A stretch of 64,000 nt of DNA from Alisma plantago-aquatica (GCA_963693085.1 OY856413.1:538922879-538986878), one strand, 5' to 3'. Shown: positions 43,243 to 54,500, counted from the stretch's first letter. The notes: generated from the sequence alone by a model not told the origin. A program made the numbers and translations.

Positions 43243-45105
43243 CTACTGCGTGCTACACAGATCTCTGCTCTTGCCTCTCTTGTTCAACCCTGATCCATCA
43301 TTTAGATGTTGACTCTTGCGGTGTTGTTCATAAAGCGTGGTGGTCCTGGTCTTCTTCATCTTTGTTCCGTTAGCTTTCAGTGTCCTTCCAGACGGAATTG
43401 GTTGGGTTTTAGATTTGCCCTCCTCAGCTATAGCCTTAGCGTTTAGTTTTGCAGATATGCCTGAAGACCTGTTTGTGTTGCTACCTTTTCCTGTTGTTTT
43501 AATGATGGTTGATGTAGCATTTCCTGCTATACTTGGTTGTGCTTCAGTCTCCTCACCGGCCTCCAAGGACTCTTCGTCTAGATCGATGACATTACCATGC
43601 ATATCTTATTCCATCTCTGATATCACCTTGTCAAGTTTTGGGTCAACTGCTGTGTGTTTCTGTTTTTCCTCCGCCTTGTCAATCCCGCCCGAGGTGGTAG
43701 CTTGTTGTCCGTTCTTTCCTCCACCCTGCTGTGTAGTATTATTCGTTGCGGTGGATGTCTCCTCTGGTTTCCTCTTTTGCTTCCATACCTTCCTCGAAAC
43801 TTGTTGGTTTTTGTCGGTCATCGTCGGTATGTTTGTCTTGCCAGTGTTTGCTACCTGGTCCTCCTGTTCTTCTTCATATAGCAAGTTCTTGAACCTATTA
43901 CTTGTCAAGGGGATTTCACCTTGCTGTGCTTTCTTCTGGCTCTTCCTTCGTCTCCCTCTTCTATCTCTCTATAATTGCCATTCTTGTTCCTGAGTTTGAT
44001 TGTGCGTCCCACCTGGGTCTTTCTCTTCCGCAGCTATCTCCTCCTCATAATAATCATTCTTTTTAGCTCTGCAATATTTCTCCTCGTGTCCAAACTTACC
44101 ACAGTAAGAGCAACATTCAGGGGTCATCTCGTACTCGACTTTGTATTTGATATTATTAATCCAGATGGCAGTACTCATTGGTTTCGAGGTGTCCACCTCT
44201 ATGGCCAGCCTAGCAAACTTGCTTCTGGTCCGTAGAGCAGTGTGATTGTCTACTTTAATCAATCTCCCCAGCACAAAACTGATATACTCTAGTAGTGTAG
44301 GCACGTAAATATGTAAGGGCATGTCCAATATTCTCACCCATGTCACTACAAATTGGGGCATCGTTTCTGTAGGTTTGAACGTGGGGAACCAGTCCCAGAC
44401 GGCCAAGCAACAACCGAACAGCTTCCAGGGACCGCTAGTAATGGATCGATCATAGTCATCCTTGTAGGACAGTTGTACCACGTAGTGGCCCAGATCTAGT
44501 TCATACATGTTAAACCTGCCTTTAGGGTTCCAAATAAGTTTTATCATGTCCCTCATTGTCATGAAGCCGACATCTGTGCCTAGCAACCGGATAACCACAA
44601 CGTATTTCCATGGCTTTGCCAAGTCATCTTCCGCCTCCAAATCTATGAAGATTGCATGGTTTCCTTCAATATGTGTTAATTCGATTGCTTTTTGATCAAG
44701 TTTGTCCTCAAATAGTTTATCCAGGAAGAAGACCTCGCTACCGTTATTGTGCCCGCTCGTATTCGTAGTACCGCTCAATATTTCCTTAAAGGATTGTTTG
44801 GGACATTCCTAATTTCCTTCATTTTGCCCGGTAGTGGTTCTCGCTGCCGCCGCAATGGCTGATTCATCGTTTCCCTGTAACTAGTCATTGTGCTGTCTGT
44901 TGCTGTCTCCGCCATTGTCGTCCCATTCCATCTCCATCGCGCCGACGCTCCCCCACATCCCTGTGAATTGGAACTCAATACCGATGTGAGGAATGGAAAC
45001 CCTAACTTCCTTCGTGGGCTCATCATCTTCTCGCGTGCCTCCTTTATCTGGTCCCTTCTTTGCACTACCAACTATGTCAGCAGTATTACGGTTGTTCCCA
45101 TACAT
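43243..45105 (-). pseudogene. LINE ORF1 (DUF4283-type domain, CCHC knuckle), stops only
   Basis: One frame of 620 codons runs from ATG at 45105 to TAG at 43243. The middle has the DUF4283-like region: RFNMYELDLGHYVVQLSYK, ITSGPWKLFGCCLAVWDW and TWVRILDMPLHIY; then WINNIKYKVEYEM and the knuckle CSYCGKFGHEEKYC. The C-terminus is charged and low-complexity. Internal stops: TAG at about 44881, 44809 and 43969, TAA at 43606; no frameshift. The product would bind the element RNA and escort it with ORF2 product. Confidence 0.88.
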
Positions 45106-45196
45106 ACGATCGTTTTCTGGTTGTGCATGCCCCGTCGTGCGGCCGCCGCCACCCCGACCGCCTCTCGCACCTCTTCCCCCACTTCCCCCTCATGTA

Positions 45197-46390
45197 GCCA
45201 TTAGAGAAATTTTGTATATATCATTCACAACATATATGAAACATGGTGTAGATTTCCACTAGGGATATCACTCACAACAACATGCAACAATTGTCTTCGT
45301 TAATTAGCTCAGATTGTAACAGTTTCTGAATCAACTCCCTAGAATAATGTGAATCTGTATAACTCTAAATACATTTTTGAATATATATAAAGATATATCT
45401 TTCAAGCATTCTCTCTGTGGAAATGAGTTACTTGCTGAGTTCAAATAAAGTATGAAACATGGAGAATGGCTTCATAAATTTGATAGTTATGTCTCTACAA
45501 ATTGTTGCTTTTTCTTAATAGAGAGACATATGTTATGTAGCTTCTCTAGAAACCAGATCTTTGATGTTTATACCTCTTCGTATTGTTTAAGCTACTGGAA
45601 ACCATTAAAGTATGGCTTCTAGAAACGTGTGCTTCGTTGTACCATAATCTCAATCAATTGACCATGAGGTATCCATAGCTACCAGTGAGCTTGAAAATTT
45701 TCATTTACCTAGATCTTCTACAACTGGGTTTGTCAAGCTTAACATCTCATCAACTAGTGGTGTGCAGGAGATTCAGAATGTCCAATTTGTACAAACTTGA
45801 TGTACACCCCATTCATCAGGTAAGAACTTTCTCCATTATCCTTTACTATATATCCTTATGTTTTGTTTCAGATGAGAGTATTTGTATTTTACCTCAGCTT
45901 ACTTTAGTTTATTAGGGTCATCTGTGATTTAGCAAACTAGAAATATTGTGGTTGTGCCTCTACAACTTCATCTTGCACACATCCTGTACACATCATATTA
46001 ACATGTCATCCTGTACACATCACTTCACTTTCTAACTTTCGTCCAATATTTGCATGTGCTTGTGCCTCTACATTTGTGGTTGATGTTTGAACTAGAATTT
46101 GAATGGGTTTCTTATGAAAGTTGCTCTTGCAATTCATGTATCATTATCAAGACACAATTTGATTAGTTCTCAACATGTGTAGGTTTTGATATGCTTTGTA
46201 GTTTGGTGGATGATCTGAACTCTAACCTTCAAAATTTTAACGGTTCTTAACATGGGACAGTCTTAACATTATTGTCCATCTTGTTTTGACATCATAGGCA
46301 TTGCAACTACTAAAATGTCTCCAGAATTCCTCCCGATGTAGAATATAATACAATCTAGGTCTCCATTTGAGTTAGCTAAGAACTCAACCT
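45197..46390. other. CACTA cargo, probably intron-like or flanking DNA
   Basis: AT-rich. No conserved coding segment recognised, although it lies immediately upstream of the eIF(iso)4G piece and could include an intron of that gene. Confidence 0.4.
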
Positions 46391-46396
46391 TATCAA

Positions 46397-46890
46397 GTGC
46401 CTGGACCTGTTGTTGTTCTCCTCAAGGTTGAAGTCTCATTGTCTGCTCAAAGAAGAACCATGTCAGAGAAGGACAATGCCTCAAAAATTGTGAAAGGAAT
46501 TCTGAACAAACTGACTCCAGAGAATTATGATCTTTTGAAAGCCCAACTGATTGATTCTGGAATAACTACAGCTAGAATTGCGAAGGATGTCATTGCGCTT
46601 AAATTTTACAAGGGACTGTTGGGCCCTACTTTATGTCCCATGTATGCTCGGCTGTATTCTGATATCAATGATAAATTGACATCATTCCCTTTGGATGAGC
46701 ATGGTGGAAAAGAGACGACATTCAAGTTCGTGTTGTTGAACAATTGTCAAGAAGCATTTGAAGGTGTTGAGAGCTTGAGGACTGGAATAAGAAAAATGAA
46801 TGATCCTATTCAAGAATTGGAGCTAGTTGACAAGGAAAGACTGTTGAAGCTCTGAACTCTTGGATATAGTCACCTCATAAGTAAGTTTTT
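46397..46890 (+). pseudogene. captured eIF(iso)4G fragment (start of MIF4G domain)
   Basis: The open stretch encodes EVSLSAQRRTMSEKDN followed by VKGILNKLTPENYDLLKAQL, IDSGITTARIAKDVIALKF, GPTLCPMYARLYSDINDKL, and TFKFVLLNNCQEAFEGVESL. This is the beginning of the MIF4G domain of plant eIF(iso)4G, the scaffold that binds eIF4A and the cap-binding subunit. A TGA at about 46853 replaces the Arg of the KLRTLGNIRL segment; the reading then goes on for a few residues to a GTAAGT donor-like site near 46880. Some core residues differ (for example YKGLLGPT where family members have FEKAVLEPT), so it is diverging without constraint. N-terminal and remaining HEAT repeats are absent. Confidence 0.85.
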
Positions 46891-47143
46891 TACAACATTA
46901 TTGTCAACATGTATTCACTTAACATCCATTGATATTATATTGAAAACTTTTCAGTGTAATAGGAATTTGGAACCTGTATGTTCCAGTAAAAGGCCCTCAA
47001 ATCAAGCCACATGAGAAGTTGGAGTGAGTTAAAGGTGATTTTACTTTTAAAAAACTTACAGTACACCCAACTGCTAGTGTTTATATCAGGAGGTAGTGTA
47101 CTCTTCCATTTCTTTAACTGTTTGCCAACACGGATTTTTGCAG

Positions 47144-47300
47144 AGAATTATTCCTAAAATTTGACCCAGTTGTTGTTGCCAAAATGGAGGAGAAGGACAT
47201 CCAAGAGTTTGGGTCCAACAAAGAGCTCATGTTGGCTGAAAACATGGTTAGATGCATAGTGTACAATGCCAAGTGCATTCATATGATAATTTTCAGAGTT
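47144..47300 (+). pseudogene. captured exon, DNA-3-methyladenine glycosylase-like
   Basis: Behind a TTTTTGCAG acceptor the frame reads ELFLKFDPVVVAKMEEKDIQ, then SNKELMLAENMVRCIVYNAKCI. This matches the helical segment before the catalytic region of plant TAG-type 3-methyladenine glycosylases, where FD..VVAKM and RVRCIV.NAKCI are characteristic. After about 47300 the similarity is lost. The enzyme would remove alkylated bases from DNA. The match comes from memory of the family and covers only about 45 residues. Same orientation as the eIF(iso)4G, RPS9 and NFS1 pieces. Confidence 0.55.
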
Positions 47301-48059
47301 TTAAGAGTCTGGGAACATGGTTTACCAATTTACTCCATAGGTTCTAGTTCAGAGAACCAGAGTATGAACCATTCAAGTTGATCATTTATAATGCTAAATT
47401 TTGGGTAGTATGATAAATTGTCTCATGTACCTATTGTCTTGTTGGTTCCATAGTGATGATTTCCATGTTGTAGGTCGTAGAGGAGTTTGGAATCTGTAGT
47501 AGCTACATCTAGAATCATGTGAATCACATGCCCATCATCAATAGGTACCTCACCCAGCAGATAGTGGCTAAACAATCTTTTTGTATCATTCTCACTTAAG
47601 AAACGTACCTCACCTAGTGGTTGTAGAGCTGGCCATAATTTTGGCTTGTTGTCCATATGGGAGTTTCTGGTCTCAAGAATCATAGTTGCATGTCATGATC
47701 ATGCTGGTGCACTTAGAAAGTGATAAGGAATTCCCTAATTTTGAGTTTGGCAATTGTCCCCCCTACTGCATCTTGACCCATCCAGCAGGTAGCATGATTT
47801 TGCATGTTGTAAGGTTCCTCGAGCATCATTCTCTGCATCCTCAAATGGGTTGAGTTGTCAACAACATAGCAGATCCATCATCATGGGTAGACTGTATGGA
47901 ATTCAATGAGAAGATTAGATGGCCAAATCATATCTCAGGTAATTTTCTTTACCTCATTTTGTATGAAATTTTTTGTCTAATCCCATCTAATATTGTATCA
48001 TAGCAACACACTCAAATGTCACAAGGGGAGAATTTTTGAGTTGGATAACTACTTGGAAA
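47301..48059. other. CACTA cargo of unknown origin
   Basis: A minus-strand open frame (47683-47423) has normal-looking composition with LGEVRFLSENDTKRLFSHYL, but I do not recognise it. The remainder has no visible feature. Confidence 0.35.
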
Positions 48060-48570
48060 CCATCAAATTGTAGGCACTCAAAATGCCTTTGAATGAACCC
48101 TACAAGTAGTTCTTTAGTAATACAGTCAGAACTCAGAAACATTCAAACTGATAGCTATTAATCAACCTAAAACTTTCTCTAGTTTGCTGCATTGTATCAT
48201 GAACTTCAGAACATTGTTATATTTAACTCATTGTTATTTATATTTTGCTTGCTTGTATTTGAAAATAGCTTAAAATACTTGATAAAAACAAATATTTTTG
48301 TTAGATGCTTTTGGCTACAATCAAATTCCAGGCACTTAGAAATGCCTCTGATAAACACTCCAATTAGATCTTTAGTAATAAAGTCAAAACTAAAAAAACA
48401 TGATAATTGATGGCTATTAATCAATATGAAACTTCTTCTAGTTTGCTCCATTATGTACATATGAACATGTTTATATTTAACACAAGGTCTTTTTATATTC
48501 AGTCTGTTTTGCAAAAACAAAATTTTGTCATCTACTGCAATGTCTATAGAAAGTTGTGTCAAATATTGTG
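48060..48570 (+). repeat. imperfect tandem duplication, unit about 257 bp
   Basis: The block starting ATCAAATTGTAGGCACTCAA at about 48062 recurs starting ATCAAATTCCAGGCACTTAG at about 48318. Shared later words are TCTTTAGTAATA, GGCTATTAATCAA/AGCTATTAATCAA, CTAGTTTGCT and TTATATTTAAC. The copies differ by many substitutions. It may lie in an intron captured with RPS9. Confidence 0.75.
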
Positions 48571-49101
48571 TAAAATATTTATAATTTAAATAAAATGCTT
48601 TATGTTTTCTGTAATACAAACTCCCAAGCCATTCTAAAACGTGACAATAATTTTAATTTCGTTACTGCACAAGTTGGTCTTTTTTTTGCTACCAGAGTAC
48701 TATTATCAACCTTTTAGTCGTCTAGCTAGCATCAGAAAACCTAGTTGGTGTCTAGCTAGGGGTTCTCTAAGAATTCAATTTCAGTGATAAATCAATGCTT
48801 GATCATTGCTAATTGAATCAATTGTTATTTGCTCCCATCTATAAAATATGATATTATATCAAACCTATTATGTCTGTCTAATGAATATTTTCAAATTGTC
48901 ACTTGGTTGCAGCTCTTATTGTCTTTTTAGAAAAATCATTGACAACTTTTGCCCTCTTTTTTGTTATTACTACGTGGGCTGATTAGAGGACTATATATCT
49001 TTTACTCTCTTAATGATTATCAACTTTCTAGTTATATTTTTCTTTTAGTTTTTGACTTGTTAAATTGTAATTATTTCCGAGTAACGTCTGTCTCTACTCA
49101 G

Positions 49102-49285
49102 GGTTGGTAGACAGGTTGTCAACATCCCATCTTTTATGGTGAGAATGGATTCTAAGAAGCACATTGACTTCTCCCTAACTAGTCCTCTTGGAGGTGGTCA
49201 TCCTGGAAGAGTGAAGCAAAGGAACCAAAAGGTTGCTGCTAAGAGGGCTTCTGGTGGCGATGGTGACGAAGAGGATGAAGAATAA
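49102..49285 (+). pseudogene. captured last exon of 40S ribosomal protein S9
   Basis: After a TCTACTCAG acceptor the frame reads [40 protein letters not shown] and then [20 protein letters not shown] with a TAA stop at 49283. That is the C-terminus of plant RPS9 (uS4 family), which binds 18S rRNA in the small subunit. The 60 codons are open. Changes such as RVKQRNQK where the family has RVKRKNQK suggest relaxed constraint. The preceding S4 domain exons are missing. Sequence after the stop, with CTGTTCGAGAATTACATAG and T-rich stretches, looks like the gene's own 3' UTR. Presence of the acceptor shows capture from genomic DNA, not from mRNA. Confidence 0.85.
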
Positions 49286-49906
49286 ATGTTGTAGCCCCAT
49301 GGTGGTGGATAATATTAGCTCCATTTTTAGCTGCTAGACATTATGCTATCTGCATGTTGAGTTCTGTTCGAGAATTACATAGAATTTTGAATGCTTTATT
49401 TATCTTTGAGCATATTTGCAACTTGGCTCAAGGAGATTCTAGTTTTGGCCCTCCCTTTTGCTCTTAAAATAGAAACTTGTTTGTTTGGTAGAAATGTCAG
49501 CCTTTATGTTTATTTTATTTAGTCATGCTCTGCAAATGGATATATGCCTCTTCTGTTTCAATTATTTTAAAATTTGAAGTAATTAGAAACACCAGGTGTA
49601 ATGCCTACTCTGACTGTCTGGATGATGGTCTGCCTACGAATTTTCTCCTCGCCCCCTTTGTTCTGTCTGTTGCTTTCAGAGTCATTTTTCTTGTCTACGA
49701 AAACTGGGATTGTAAAGAGCTGACTGTGCAATCCTTTCAGTTAAAGTTGTATTTTATGCCTTGTTAACAACAATGATGGGATGCAGTATCTCCTGCTTCA
49801 AGTCAGAGGTGCTGAAGACTCCACTAGAAGAGCTGCTGAGAACCAACATCAATGGTTTGGAGTAGGAGAACCCAACAAGTGATGATGAGCTCGAATCCCT
49901 CCAAAA
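49286..49906. other. probable RPS9 3' flank and unassigned sequence
   Basis: Contains the likely RPS9 3' UTR to about 49500, then unassigned DNA. The open frame at 49525-49767 has no recognised match. Confidence 0.4.
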
Positions 49907-50128
49907 ATGGCAACTGAAACAGCAGCAGCAGTGGCACTCGCTCCCCAAAACGCCTCCAAGGACAAGGAGCCCACTGTCCACCATGAACTAAGGTACAAAA
50001 CAGACTGGCGTGAAGCTCCCCGAGTACGTTGGGGTTGTGTATATCAATGTCACTTTATAAAGTTCATGTTTTTAAGTATTTATCCATTTTTTTGTTGCAG
50101 GTTCCTTCTTTGCAACTTGAATTCTTAG
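49907..50128 (+). pseudogene. unrecognised captured 5' exon (MATETAAAVALAP...)
   Basis: An ATG in good context (AAAAATGGCA) opens a frame beginning MATETAAAVALAPQNASKDK, with an Ala-rich start like that of many plant proteins. The G+C content in the first 120 bases is higher than around it. The coding-like part ends near 50030. An acceptor-like TTTTTTTGTTGCAG follows at about 50086-50099. I do not recognise the protein; it looks like a first exon of another captured gene, in the same orientation as its neighbours. Confidence 0.4.
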
Positions 50129-50663
50129 ATATTTATATGGTAGAGTTGACACTCTTGGAGTACAGTTTTCTTTCTTATGCTCCAACGTTAATATCTGCCT
50201 CAGCGGTCTTCCTTACAAAATTTATACTACAATCAATGAGGAAACCTTGGGTAAACAGTGAAAATAGGTCCAACCATTAGCTTGGTAGCATTCTGCATAT
50301 CAATGAGAATGACAAAATGTAATATAGAGTTCATCATGTATAGGTAGGAGCTTATTCTTAAATGCACTGGGAGAAGAAAGCTTATGGAATAGGTAAGTTA
50401 TGTGTAGGAGAAACTATGCTTTCTTATTTCTTTCATGAGCTATATCTCAAAACTTGTATGTTTCTTTGTAGGTATCCATGGCGGTTCGCATAAAGTGGAT
50501 GCTAACATCAACTTGATGGTGCTTGATCAACAAATACAAAAGTATAGAACGTATAGATTATGAGAAGAAATGTCAATATGTTCTGATCCAGGGGATTCAC
50601 CAACCAAAACTAACCATACATGAACCTCTACATGAGTTTCCAACAGGAAAGGCTGCAACTCGA

Positions 50664-50860
50664 GCTCTAGGAGTTGATGAGGGCATGGCACATACCTCTA
50701 TCATGTTTGGGATTGGAAGATGCATCACTGAAGCTGAGATTCATAGGGCTATTAAACTCACTGTGAATTAGGTGGAGGAACTAAGGGAGATGAGCCCTCT
50801 TTATATTGTGATTTGTAGTCTGCAGTGGATAGATGTAGTCAGAAGAAGATATTGTATACA
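50664..50860 (+). pseudogene. captured C-terminus of cysteine desulfurase (NFS1/IscS type)
   Basis: The frame reads [34 protein letters not shown], a TAG at 50769, then VEELREMSPLY and a last trace LQWI before the end. This is the C-terminal small-domain segment of eukaryotic NFS1, the mitochondrial enzyme that takes sulfur from cysteine for Fe-S clusters; the family has RALG.DED.AH.SIRFGIGRFTTE and LREMSPL. The TAG stands where Gln is expected. The codons before RALG do not match NFS1, so the fragment is joined to other DNA there. The PLP-binding Lys and active Cys regions are absent. Confidence 0.82.
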
Positions 50861-50999
50861 TGTATCTTTTTTCCATGCATATTATAAAATAGGGGCCAGG
50901 TTAATGTCCTCCCCATGTGTACTCATTGTTCAAATATAAATAAAAGTATCATTGGTGACATTGTAAGCACAACTCGATCTTGATTAACATTCATCTATT

Positions 51000-51469
51000 T
51001 TCTTATTGAAAACCACTATATATTGGCAAGCGACTGACTGGTTACATAATGTCTCTCATTACATATGTATGTATAGTACATGGTGTCTTTCACTACATAC
51101 TATCTATAATTACATGTGTAGCAAGTGCTAATTTTTTCTATACATGAACTACAAATACAAATTGTAACCAATGTCATCTCTCCCTATATATCATAGGTAC
51201 AAATTGAATTGTAGTCATACATTTGGCTACAATTAAAACTACATGTTTATGTGTAAGGACATTTTTACCTACAATTAAGGTTACATATGAATTTGTAGTG
51301 AGAGGAATAACTAACTACAACTTTAAAAAATGTAGCCTAAACAATTAGCTACACAGATATTAGCTATATATTATAAATGTAAGGATAAATGTAGTCAAAG
51401 CTTTTAGCTACAAATTTTGGGGTTTTCGCTATATTTTGTTTGTAGTTAAAGACCATATTTTTCATAGTG
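51000..51469 (-). repeat. right CACTA terminus and subterminal repeats
   Basis: The last 470 bases are dense in CTACA, TGTAG and TAGCTACA words in both orientations (for example TTAGCTACA, ACTACAACTTT, AAATGTAGTCAAAG). The end is ATTTTTCATAGTG. This is the usual structure of a CACTA end. Confidence 0.8.
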
Positions 51470-51536
51470 AATCACACAAATTGAAAGTATTCATTTGGTG
51501 ACTGTTTCAGATTTTGTGTTACTTGAGGACAAGCAA

Positions 51537-51556
51537 CGTTTAGGTTCGGGGTATTT
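51537..51556 (+). other. polypurine tract region of Athila element
   Basis: GTTTAGGTTCGGGGTATT lies directly before the 3' LTR, the G-rich form known for Athila/Tat elements. It is separated from its own pol by the CACTA insertion. Confidence 0.7.
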
Positions 51557-54500
51557 TGATGAATGTATATTCATCATGGAATTCAATTACCATCTTGGGC
51601 TCATTTGGAGTTAACACATCAAATTTCACTCATCAAATATACAAATGCATCATAATGTGCAAAATTACTTAATTGATTCGATTATCAAGATTTTAACTGA
51701 ATTTATGTTGATTCAATGTAGGTCTTGATAAAGATGAACAATCAGCTGGGGCCCATCTTCGCTCAACTTTGGTCCTGGCCAATTGGTTTGACCATTCGGT
51801 TTCAACCAAACAGTCTCTCCAAATGATTTCATCCATTCGTTTTGACCATTCACTTTCAACCAAACGGCCTCACCAAACGGTCTTGACCAAATGTTTTCAT
51901 CCATTCAGTTTCAAGACCGAATGGACAAATCTACCTCAAAACTGTTTGGACATGACACAGTTTCAGACCGTTTGGGCGCCAAGGTTGCAAGACCGTTTGA
52001 GAAGTTTCGGTATGCTAGACCGTTTGAGGAGCTCCGGTCTACGAGACCGTTTTAAGAGTTTCGGTCGGTGAGACCGTTTGAGCTATATATGAAGACCGAA
52101 TGGACGCCTTCTACAAGACCGTTTGCATGAAACTGTTTAAGCCTTTCACGTGCATGCATGCAGCTCAAAAACCGAATGAAATCACGTTCATGCATGGAAA
52201 CCATTTAGGCATTCGAGACAATTTGGATTAAGCTATGAAGACCAGAAAAGCAACATGCAAAGGAGCTACATGCAAACTGTGAGCAATATCCACGTGAAGA
52301 CCAAGCAGCAAAACTAAATGGCCTAATGGCATGAGAACTGAATGAGTCATCACGTGAAGAACGTGGAACAACATGCAAAGCAGCAGACTGTAAGCTATTA
52401 GCAAACTGAATGCAAGCCGTATGGAAAAGTCAAAGCACAAAGACCATTTATCATATGAAGTCTGAATGAAATGAAAACCAATTGCGCATACAACATGCAA
52501 GACTGTTTGGCAAAGTGTTGTATCAAAATCATTAGCGCCCAACAATATACATGAAAACCGAATGGCCACATCCACAACGTGAAGGCCAAACCGAATGGCG
52601 GTTGCATACAAAACCATTTTCACATGAAGGATGTTGCTACAGAAAAATGAAAACCGAATGAAGTCTGCCATGCAAAGCCATTTGATTTTCCTGAGTAAAG
52701 ACTGAATGGGCATGCAGCAGCAAAGACCGTTTAAGTTGAACTGAGCAAGATCGTTTGATAGCACATACGTGGAGACCAAACCGAATGGAGGCATCTTGCA
52801 AACCGAGAGAGCAAACCATTTGCTAGATACTTGTGAAGATTGAATGGAGGCATCTTGCAAACTGAGAGATCAGACCATTTGCTGGATACCTGTGAAGACC
52901 GAATGGAGGACCGTGTGATAAGATGACTTGCATGAAACTGATTGTTTGAAATGTGAAGACTGTTTGCTACGCATGCAAATCGAGACTCCCTTCCAAACCA
53001 TTTGAGAAGTTCATGTGAAATGCTCATGCATGCAAACCAAATGGAGCATTATGCAAGACCGTTTGAAGCTGTTGCTATTAAAATCGTTTATGCCAATTGC
53101 ATGCAAAACGTTTGGACACCAAACCGAGAGAGAAAAACCGTTTGAGAAAAATAAATATCTCCCAAACCGTTTAGACTAAAATCACACTAAAAACATGAGG
53201 GTCAGTCATGTGCTTATAAATAGGACCAACAGGGTCCCCATTTGGCAATCGGTTCCGGGACACCGACAGGCTGCCTGTACACTGGTCTGATCTAAATCCA
53301 GTGCCGTCCATGCCAATTTCATTCCACCTACTTCCCATGTTGTGACCAAGGAGGCTGAGGAGAGAAGGAAGACAGAGTGAGGGAGATTGTCCGGTCTGTC
53401 TTGGCATCTCCCATTCGCATCGAGATATGCTCCGACATGACGTAGAAGGCCGTATCTTTTTCACCGAGCTGCGACTACCTCCTACACCGAGTTCATGGCA
53501 TATTTCTCTCTTTCTTATTCTTCTTGTTTCTCGCATCATGAGTGAGTAGTACCTTTTCACTGTGGTGTAGGGACTAGCCTCGCTGCCCATGCAAATCATG
53601 TTCTTTTGTTAAACTCTCCATGGCAACGTATATAACTTTCCATTTCATTGTTAGTTGGTACGTTTGTAGTTGAATATCTACTTGCTTTCATCTTATTCTC
53701 CCCCTTATTGTGAAATCTTCTATATATGGTACCGGATGACAGTTTACAAGTTCAACTCCTTGACGAGAACTTCTAATAGGGTTCCTTGAGGTCGTAAGTG
53801 TATGATTCGTGAAGGGACAAGACATCTAGCCTACGGTGACGCTTCTGTGGTCTAAACATCCCTCATGGAGGACCACATCCTTAGTTGGATTTTGTATCGT
53901 CTTGTTTATCATCGATGTTAGTTTGTAGATCTATCACATGCTTACTTATCAATTAATGCGGCTGACTCCCAAACTAGAAATAGAAAGAGATTTTTTCGAG
54001 GTTGTAAGTGTATGATCTATGAGGGGACGAGCCAACTAGCGTTCCGTGACACTTCTGTGCACCTAATGCTTGTATAGGGGGCCCACAACCTTCGTTGGAT
54101 TTATATATATTTGGAGTCATAAGTAAGTGATCCGGTTGGTGATGAGACATCTGATGCCTAAGGTGATGCTTACGCGAACCTAACGCCTGTGTGGGGGGTT
54201 CTGCAGCAGCTCCATTTGGATTGTTATATCTTGCCTGGATTGTTCGCGATTGAATGTGTTTGCATGTGTAGCGGTGGTGAAACCCGATACCATCCCAGCG
54301 ATTCCATATCATTGATCTAAATCCAACTTTAATTCAGCTTTTACTTTATTGCAATTAGTTTAATTAACCTCAAATCTATCAATCATTTTAAATATTAGCC
54401 TGAACTCGAGCTAGATTTGATTAACAAAGATTCTTAAAATGTTGTCCTTTGGGTTCGATCCTTAACTATACTATGATAAAACTCATCCTCTTGTGGGTGG

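Larger units (their letters stand above)
39056..45190 (-). mobile_element. L1-type LINE, about 6.1 kb
   Basis: On the minus strand: a GC-rich 5' UTR (about 45190-45106), ORF1 with a zinc knuckle, a 37-base gap, ORF2 with endonuclease, RT and RNase H, a 3' UTR of about 20 bases, and a short A tail (T run at 39056-39063 on the plus strand). Order and gene content are those of full-length plant L1 elements. The 5' edge is set by the end of the GC-rich leader. I did not find a convincing target-site duplication, so both edges are approximate. Confidence 0.88.
27402..51469. mobile_element. giant CACTA (En/Spm-type) transposon with captured gene fragments
   Basis: The left end reads CACTACAAAAAATATC and the reverse complement of the right end reads CACTATGAAAAATATG (13 of 16 identical). 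Both ends are flanked by AAT (27399-27401 and 51470-51472), the 3-bp duplication CACTA elements make. Subterminal CTACA/TGTAG words cluster at both ends. The Athila element continues on either side, with its polypurine tract directly after the right flank. Removing the nested copia and LINE leaves about 12.8 kb. No TNPA/TNPD-like protein was recognised, so it is probably non-autonomous and relied on a transposase from elsewhere. Its cargo is host gene pieces, as in Pack-CACTA elements. Confidence 0.85.

Noticed and set aside
43337..43993. 218-codon plus-strand frame
   Set aside because: It is the antisense of LINE ORF1, whose minus-strand frame has the real domain signatures.
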